64,000 nucleotides of DNA from VAZQ01 sp963763365 (GTDB lineage: Bacteria > Pseudomonadota > Alphaproteobacteria > Rhizobiales > Xanthobacteraceae), in the NCBI GenBank assembly GCA_963763365.1, contig CAVXOE010000014.1, positions 1-64,000 on the forward strand, written 5' to 3'. Position numbers and translations under genes: made by a program. Positions 57,074 through 64,000 of the stretch are shown here, in pieces; the stretch's first letter is position 1, and the number at the start of each line of letters is the position of its first letter. Below the pieces are notes generated by a model. It worked only from the letters and a program-made list of their open reading frames with translations, did no database searches and was not told where the DNA came from.

Positions 57074-58020
57074 GTTTGTCTCTGTGTTTTCGTTCTGGTG
57101 GGCAAGACGGATGTGTTGGGAACGCAACCAGGGGACGCAACACTGACAGGAGCCCAGAGGGGCGGACGCGGTACGGAAGGACGGAAAACGCCGCGAGGTA
57201 ATTCGGCGTCAGAGCACAAGAGGTGGAGAATGCGCCGCGAGGGCTGCCCGCTCGCGGATCAGTCTTGATCTCGACATGACACTTCCCCGCTCGCCGCCGC
57301 CGCTCGTCGCGGTGGCTATGCAGATGCCAATCTAGTGAAGTAATTCTGGACTGCTTCGCGTCGCGACGGAACTAGAGCGTCAGCGCCACGAAGCCTGTAC
57401 TTATGTCCGTACACCCCGAGTCCCAAGAAAGACACCGCCGAAACTGGGGAAAATTGGACATAGCTTCCCGCCCCAATCTTTCATGGGCTCGAATACGAAC
57501 CTTTTACTGAGAACCGCCGGTGGCCCCAGCGGCAGTGCCAAAATAGCACGGCGCGGCGTCTCTGCAACGCTGTGACAAGCACACTGAATGGTCGTTGCCA
57601 CCAAAAGCTGCCATTCGAATTTGCCACGCGCGCGGCCTCGAAGTCTCAAACGATTGATGTTGCAGGAAATATTTTCGAAGATCGGACCAGATGCGGCGGC
57701 CGAAATTGAGTGTGGCGCACCCGGTTGCGGCGAACGCGGCCAATATTGAATTCGAGGCCCTTGCCGTTCTTTGTGCTGTAAGCCGTTCTGGAAACAGGTA
57801 ATTTCTTGATCGGAAAATAAGGGTAGCCCCTGAGCAAATCACCGCCCGGGCGCGTTCGGCGCCAGAAATAAAGTTTGCGATATACTACCGGTTAGTATCA
57901 TGCCGGCTTGTGACAGAACTGCAACAAGGAAATGGGGGAAATGCAGAACGCTCCTCGTTTCCCACATGAATCTGGTCGATCTGACGGTTGTTTCCCACCG
58001 TTTTCCGGTCCGAAACGACA
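57074..58020. other. Long non-coding region between dnaA and rpsT
   Basis: About 950 bases without a supported gene, upstream of dnaA and downstream of rpsT. It contains A/T-rich patches (57660-57680, 57800-57830, 57865-57900). A visual search found no TTATCCACA-type DnaA box; the closest are TTTCCCACA at 57958 and TTTCCCACC near 57990, both with mismatches. It must hold the dnaA promoter. Its origin function cannot be asserted. Confidence 0.5.
57879..57899. promoter_or_regulatory. TetR-type operator-like palindrome
   Basis: TACTA (57883-57887) and TAGTA (57893-57897) flank CCGGT, giving the near-palindrome ATACTACCGGTTAGTAT. This shape is typical of TetR/AcrR operators in alphaproteobacteria. 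No TetR or efflux gene is next to it. Confidence 0.4.
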
Positions 58021-58043
58021 AAACCCGGCATTGCGCCGGGCTT
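58021..58043 (-). terminator. Rho-independent terminator of rpsT
   Basis: On the minus strand CCCGGC and GCCGGG pair around GCAAT and are followed by TTTTG. It begins 26 bases after the rpsT stop. Confidence 0.8.
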
Positions 58044-58068
58044 TGTCCGTCGAAATGCCGTCCGGGAG

Positions 58069-58335
58069 CTATTTTCCGAGGTTGGCGACCCGTTTGGTCA
58101 GGCGGGCGACCTTGCGGTTGGCGGCGTTGCGATGAACGATGCCCTTTTGCGCCGAACGCTGGATGATCGGCTCGGCAGCCTTTAGGGCTTCGAGCGCCTT
58201 GTTGCGGTCGCCGCTCGCAATCGCTTCCTCGACATTGCGGACCGAATTGCGCATGCGCGAACGCCGCGCCTTGTTGACCGCGGTCCGCCGCGCGATGACG
58301 CGGGTCGCCTTCTGAGCTGAAGAGGTATTCGCCAT
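58069..58335 (-). CDS. rpsT: 30S ribosomal protein S20
   Basis: 88 residues, MANTSSAQKATRVIARRTAV, NKARRSRMRNSVRNVEEAIA, EALKAAEPIIQRSAQKGIVH, RNAANRKVARLTKRVANLGK. A basic three-helix protein of normal S20 length that binds the 5' domain of 16S rRNA. The start at 58335 fits the conserved MANT N-terminus and excludes a non-conserved 13-residue extension. A terminator follows. Location behind dnaA is common in alphaproteobacteria. Confidence 0.98.
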   Translation of the reverse strand: MANTSSAQKATRVIARRTAVNKARRSRMRNSVRNVEEAIASGDRNKALEALKAAEPIIQRSAQKGIVHRNAANRKVARLTKRVANLGK

Positions 58336-58522
58336 GCCTGTTCTCATCCTGCGGGCGGCCGGGAGCCCGCGCATCTCATCCGGCCTGATCTGGTGATTTC
58401 AAAAGCGAACGGCGGCGAAAGCCTCGCCGCCAGCGCGGGCCGCTTATAGTCGCGGCCTCCGGGCAAGTCAAAGCCCGCCAGAACCCCCTGGGGCCAGCGG
58501 GCTGCCGGGGCCGGACCTTGGG

Positions 58523-59431
58523 CTAGCCGGCGCGCGCCTGCCGCTGCGGGGCGCGCACCGCGTCATATCCGGCCGTCACCGCCGCGCGGTCGGCGGGTGC
58601 AAACGCACTCAGCGGCGGCGGAACGTGCGCCCAGGCCGGATCGTGATGGATGTGCGCCAGCAGCGCCTTCACGCCGGACACGAGTTGCTTGCCGTCGAAT
58701 AGCTTGCGGATGGTCACGGCATCGGCCAGCGCCGGCGCATCGCCATTCTTCCAGGCGCGCGCACACAGATCGGCGTTGAGGTTGGCGGTCGCCGAGATGC
58801 AGCCCGCGAACGCCCCCGCGCGCGCGTCGAGCAGCACCGCCTCGGTCGACGGGAACACCTTGAAGGTGGGCGAGATGGCTGCCGCCTCGCGCGCATACGC
58901 CATGTCGCCCGACGAATCCTTGAGGCCTACGATCCGATCGCCATGCGTATCGAGCAGGCGGCGCACCAGCTTCACATGCCAAGGCAGGCCGGACTGGGCG
59001 GGGAAGTGATAGAGGTAGATCGGGATCGGCTTGGCGGCGGTCGCCGCGACAATGGTGTCGATATAGGCGACGAGCCCGTCGTCCGGCACGCCTTTATAAT
59101 AGAACGGCGGCAGCACCAGCGCGCCCGCAAAGCCGAGCTCGGCGGCGTGACGGGTGAGCGCGACGGCGTCGGCCACCGAAGCCGCGCCGGTGCCGACCAT
59201 CAGCCGGTCAAGCGGCACGCCCGCATCGCGATAGGCGGTCATCACGCGCTTGCGCTGCTCGAGCGAGAACGATGTCGCCTCGCCGGTGGTGCCGAGCACG
59301 TTGAGCCCATCGCAGCCGTTAGCGAGCAGGAATTTCGCCAGTGCGGTGGAGCGCGCGGTGTCGGGCTCGCCCTTGTCGTCAACCGCGGTGGCAACGGCGG
59401 CTATGACGCCGCGGAGTTTGTCGGTGGTCAT
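58523..59431 (-). CDS. Dihydrodipicolinate synthase family protein (DapA-like aldolase)
   Basis: 302 residues, a TIM-barrel class I aldolase. MTTDKLRGVIAAVATAVDDK; GCDGLNVLGTTGEATSFSLE (substrate-binding GTTGE), GAASVADAVALTRHAAELGF, LVLPPFYYKGVPDDGLVAYI, PIYLYHFPAQSGLPWHVKLV (catalytic Tyr) and IVGLKDSSGDMAYAREAAAI (Schiff-base Lys). Lyases of this family act in lysine synthesis, sialic-acid or sugar-acid breakdown; the LYHFPAQSG segment suggests the non-DapA branch, so it is probably catabolic. Substrate unknown. Confidence 0.9.
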   Translation of the reverse strand: MTTDKLRGVIAAVATAVDDKGEPDTARSTALAKFLLANGCDGLNVLGTTGEATSFSLEQRKRVMTAYRDAGVPLDRLMVGTGAASVADAVALTRHAAELGFAGALVLPPFYYKGVPDDGLVAYIDTIVAATAAKPIPIYLYHFPAQSGLPWHVKLVRRLLDTHGDRIVGLKDSSGDMAYAREAAAISPTFKVFPSTEAVLLDARAGAFAGCISATANLNADLCARAWKNGDAPALADAVTIRKLFDGKQLVSGVKALLAHIHHDPAWAHVPPPLSAFAPADRAAVTAGYDAVRAPQRQARAG

Positions 59432-59602
59432 GTCGGTGGCTGTCCCTTCCGCGATGGAACCGATCGTATAGCGTCATCGCGGCGGGCGGTCACGCCGTGC
59501 CGGCGACCGGGACGCCGACATCTTCCCAGGCGCAGCTTCTTGCAGCGCGCCACGTAGCGGGAAGCGGACGACACCGCCAACAAGCTCACAGAATCTGGCA
59601 GG

Positions 59603-59806
59603 CTACTCGGCGGAGGCCTCGACGTCGGAGGTGATCTTTACCGAAGCGGTGATTTCTCGCCTGCAGGCGTAACATTCGAAGACTTGAGTTTCGTATCCCG
59701 GCCCACGCTTGGAGTCGGGCATGCGCCCGGTCAGCGTCATCGGCTCCGCGCAGGTTTCACAGACAGGTCGCTTTCGTTCCGGGAAATCCAGTCCGAACAG
59801 TTTCAT
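59603..59806 (-). CDS. Small zinc-ribbon protein
   Basis: 67 residues starting MKLFGLDFPERKRPVCETCA. Two Cys pairs (CETC and CYAC) separated by about 30 residues form a zinc ribbon; the rest is MTLTGRMPDSKRGPGYETQV and a polar tail. Start at 59806 is preferred; an ATG at 59824 is six codons upstream. Function unknown. Confidence 0.7.
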   Translation of the reverse strand: MKLFGLDFPERKRPVCETCAEPMTLTGRMPDSKRGPGYETQVFECYACRREITASVKITSDVEASAE

Positions 59807-59910
59807 GGCAACCTCTGCGTTCAAATCGCTAATCGTCGCAGGCTAGCACCGGCTCACCGGTGGCTCAATCGCCCCCGGCGACGCGCAGACCTGGCATCTG
59901 TGGACCGGAA

Positions 59911-59970
59911 TTTACCCGCTTACGTTGAACACCGCGACCGTCGCCATGTTGACGAGCGCTCCGTTGTTGG
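59911..59970 (-). repeat. Duplicated 3' end of maeB
   Basis: Read on the minus strand this encodes ANNGALVNMATVAVFNVSG followed by TAA, nearly identical to the true maeB C-terminus ANDAALVNMAAVAAFNVSG at 61122-61182. About 85 percent of bases match over some 56 bases. The two copies flank the ABC substrate-binding-protein gene. Confidence 0.85.
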
Positions 59971-59980
59971 CCGAAATCTC

Positions 59981-60967
59981 CTATTCGATCACTTCGTCGG
60001 CGAGTGCAAGCAGGGTGGGCGGCACGACCAGTCCGAGCGCCTTGGCGGTCCTGAGGTTGATGACCAAAGTAAACTTGGTCTGCAACTGAACCGGCAGATC
60101 GGCGGGCGGAGTGCCCTTCAGCACGCGATCGACGTAATCCGCGGCTCGGCGATGGGCATCGGCCAGATCGCTGCCATACGACACCAGCCCGCCGTCGGCC
60201 GCGAAAACCCGGAATGGATAGATTGCCGGCATCCTGTGCTGTGCCGCGATCCGGATGATCGAGGCGCGATTTGCCGTGGCGATGACGTTGGCGAGGACGA
60301 CGAGGCCGCTGTCCGGTTCGGTCGCGAAGGCCGTCAAGCCGTGCTCGATGTCCGCGGCGCTGCGAAACGGCACAGCGACCGGTGTGATGCCCAGTGAGGG
60401 TGCCGCCGCGGACAATTGGCGCCAGTAGAGCGCATGCGCGGCGGCGTCCGGGTGCAGGAGAACCGCGACCCGCGATGTTTTGGGCGAAATCTCCTTGAGC
60501 TGACCGAGCCATTTGCTCGCCATCTCGCCTTCGAAGTTAGCCAATCCGGTTGCATTGCCGCCCGGCTGCGCCAGGCTTTGCACAAAGCCCGCGCCAACCG
60601 GGTTGGAGACGGCGACGAACACGATCGGGATGGTGGAGGTCTCCCGCTTGACCGCGGTCAGCACGGGACTTGAGCTTGCCAGAATGACGTCGGGCTGAAT
60701 CGCGACAAGCTCTTTCGCAAGCATCGCCATTCGGGCGGGATCGCTATTGCCCCAGCGCACGTCGAGCCGGGCGTTGACGCCCTCGGTCCATCCGAGTTCC
60801 TTGAGGCCTTGCAGCAGCGCCTTCAGCCATGCCTGACCTTCGCTGTCGTTCTGAGCGAATGACATCAACACGCCGATGCGCGCCGTGCGCCCAGGCGCTT
60901 GCGCATGGGCGGGGAGTGGCCATGCGACGGCGCTGCCAAGAAAAGTCAAAAATTCCCGTCGTTGCAT
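59981..60967 (-). CDS. ABC transporter substrate-binding protein (ABC_sub_bind family, TrpX-like)
   Basis: 328 residues starting MQRREFLTFLGSAVAWPLPA, a twin-arginine-like signal peptide cleaved after AHA. Periplasmic-binding fold: RIGVLMSFAQNDSEGQAWLK, GLKELGWTEGVNARLDVRWG, PDVILASSSPVLTAVKRETS, IPIVFVAVSNPVGAGFVQSL, AQPGGNATGLANFEGEMASK and ADEVIE at the end. The family is very abundant in Bradyrhizobium-like bacteria and often occurs without a permease, as here. Ligand unknown. It lies between the two copies of the maeB 3' end, so it was probably inserted there. Confidence 0.9.
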   Translation of the reverse strand: MQRREFLTFLGSAVAWPLPAHAQAPGRTARIGVLMSFAQNDSEGQAWLKALLQGLKELGWTEGVNARLDVRWGNSDPARMAMLAKELVAIQPDVILASSSPVLTAVKRETSTIPIVFVAVSNPVGAGFVQSLAQPGGNATGLANFEGEMASKWLGQLKEISPKTSRVAVLLHPDAAAHALYWRQLSAAAPSLGITPVAVPFRSAADIEHGLTAFATEPDSGLVVLANVIATANRASIIRIAAQHRMPAIYPFRVFAADGGLVSYGSDLADAHRRAADYVDRVLKGTPPADLPVQLQTKFTLVINLRTAKALGLVVPPTLLALADEVIE

Positions 60968-61121
60968 TGCTGATCTCCCTGCTCAGCGTAATACGCCGAG
61001 ACATGGCAATCGAGCATTTCCAGAAATTGCCCGAAGCAGCATTTGGACGCAGGCGCCGCGACGGTTCCACGGGACACCTCTCGCGGAACTCAAGTCAAAG
61101 GCTCGAAAAATGTCGCGGCGA

Positions 61122-63401
<2,280 letters not shown>

Positions 63402-63639
63402 TTCAACTCCTTGGGGACGTCGAGGCCGTCGGATGAGGGCGCGGGAACAAAAGTAGCGGATTGTGTGGTGGTCACTCAAGCGACGGAAGGGCAGGGTATG
63501 GTTCGTGCCCGGAACGCGGAGGGGAGGTCTCCCGGCCTCGGTATTCCTGCCATCCACAGGTGATCCGATTGAACCGATCCTCCGACAAGAGTAATCGGAG
63601 GTCGCGACCTTAACTCCCGGAAAGTCTCACGGCCATCCC

Positions 63640-63963
63640 ATGATCCGCTTCCTGCTCCGTTTTATCGGGCTGTTGTGCCTCGCACTGGGATTCATATTCC
63701 TGGTTTACGACGGGACCAAGTGGATCGCCGACAGGCAATTCTACGTCAGCAGCGTGGGCGCCACCTGGTCGAACGTGCACCAGAACTCGCTCGTCGGCCT
63801 GCAGCCGATCGTCGAGCGTTTTACCGGCACGTGGTTCTGGAACAATGCGTTCCAGCCCTATTTTCTCGACCAGCCGGCGTGGCTCGTGCTCGGCATCGTC
63901 GGTGCGCTTCTGATCATGTTCGGGCGCAAGCGGCGCAAGCTTATCGGCTTCGCGCGGGATTGA
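63640..63963 (+). CDS. Small two-pass membrane protein
   Basis: 107 residues, MIRFLLRFIGLLCLALGFIF, LVYDGTKWIADRQFYVSSVG, ATWSNVHQNSLVGLQPIVER, and LVLGIVGALLIMFGRKRRKL. Two helices flank a periplasmic loop of about 55 residues; the C-terminus is basic and cytoplasmic. Conserved in Hyphomicrobiales in my recollection, but without a known function. Divergent from maeB. Confidence 0.75.
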   Translation: MIRFLLRFIGLLCLALGFIFLVYDGTKWIADRQFYVSSVGATWSNVHQNSLVGLQPIVERFTGTWFWNNAFQPYFLDQPAWLVLGIVGALLIMFGRKRRKLIGFARD

Positions 63964-64000
63964 ACCAAGCGCCGCTCTGTGAGTTTGTCCCCTCTCCCCG

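Noticed and set aside
57504..57842. 112-codon minus-strand frame upstream of dnaA
   Set aside because: No RBS, erratic codon use and no recognisable domain; region treated as non-coding.

Overview
The window looks like the origin-proximal chromosome of an alphaproteobacterium in the Hyphomicrobiales (Bradyrhizobium, Xanthobacteraceae or a close relative). It is GC-rich and carries a dnaA / dnaN / recF / gyrB cluster with rpsT behind dnaA. It also has the serine recombinase + DUF2924 + DUF3489 module common in that order, an NADP malic enzyme of the MaeB type, Liv-type ABC and TctC-type uptake systems, and short palindromic intergenic repeats of the kind seen in Bradyrhizobiaceae.

Layout. 0-4.7 kb (minus strand): an O-acyltransferase (MBOAT) gene preceded by three different SGNH/GDSL hydrolase genes, probably a surface-glycan O-acetylation locus, here riddled with single-base indels. 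5.0-22.8 kb: an accessory island lying between the 3' ends of a tRNA-Gln gene and an oppositely oriented tRNA-Ser gene. It holds the DUF3489-DUF2924-serine recombinase operon, an SNF2 helicase + SWIM zinc-finger pair, a histidine-rich secreted protein, several small hypotheticals including a 21-codon membrane ORF, an IS110-type transposase next to an IS256 transposase, and the 3' remnant of a second recombinase. 22.9-27.0 kb: a tungstate (Tup-type) ABC transporter with a divergent HTH/periplasmic-binding-fold regulator and an extra ModA-like protein. 27.2-33.3 kb: an LssY-C protein, an AI-2E family exporter, a membrane metallophosphoesterase and a TIR-domain membrane protein. 33.4-40.0 kb: a UbiD-family decarboxylase divergent from a complete Liv-type ABC importer. 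40.1-48.6 kb: an envelope coiled-coil protein, a metallo-beta-lactamase-fold protein, an L,D-transpeptidase, a Rieske oxygenase with a TctC solute-binding protein, and a cNMP-domain FAD oxidoreductase. 48.6-58.4 kb: gyrB, a hypothetical gene, a quinone-reductase-like gene, recF, dnaN, dnaA and rpsT. 58.5-64 kb: a DapA-family aldolase, a zinc-ribbon protein, an ABC substrate-binding protein apparently inserted at the end of maeB, maeB, and a small membrane protein.

How the genes work together. The replication block supplies the initiator (DnaA), the sliding clamp (DnaN), gap repair (RecF) and gyrase B. Two sets of genes look like coherent metabolic units: the tungstate transporter with its probable regulator, and the UbiD + Liv importer and Rieske oxygenase + TctC pairs, both of which suggest uptake and breakdown of aromatic or other organic acids. 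The island carries the recombination functions and its cargo, of which the SNF2/SWIM pair is the most interesting.

Sequence quality matters for reading this window. At least ten otherwise intact genes, including essential gyrB, are broken by isolated one-base indels, mostly insertions, with no accompanying in-frame stop codons. I therefore treat most broken genes as real genes with sequence errors, annotate their full span and note the frame changes. True decay is most likely only for the mobile-element remnants.
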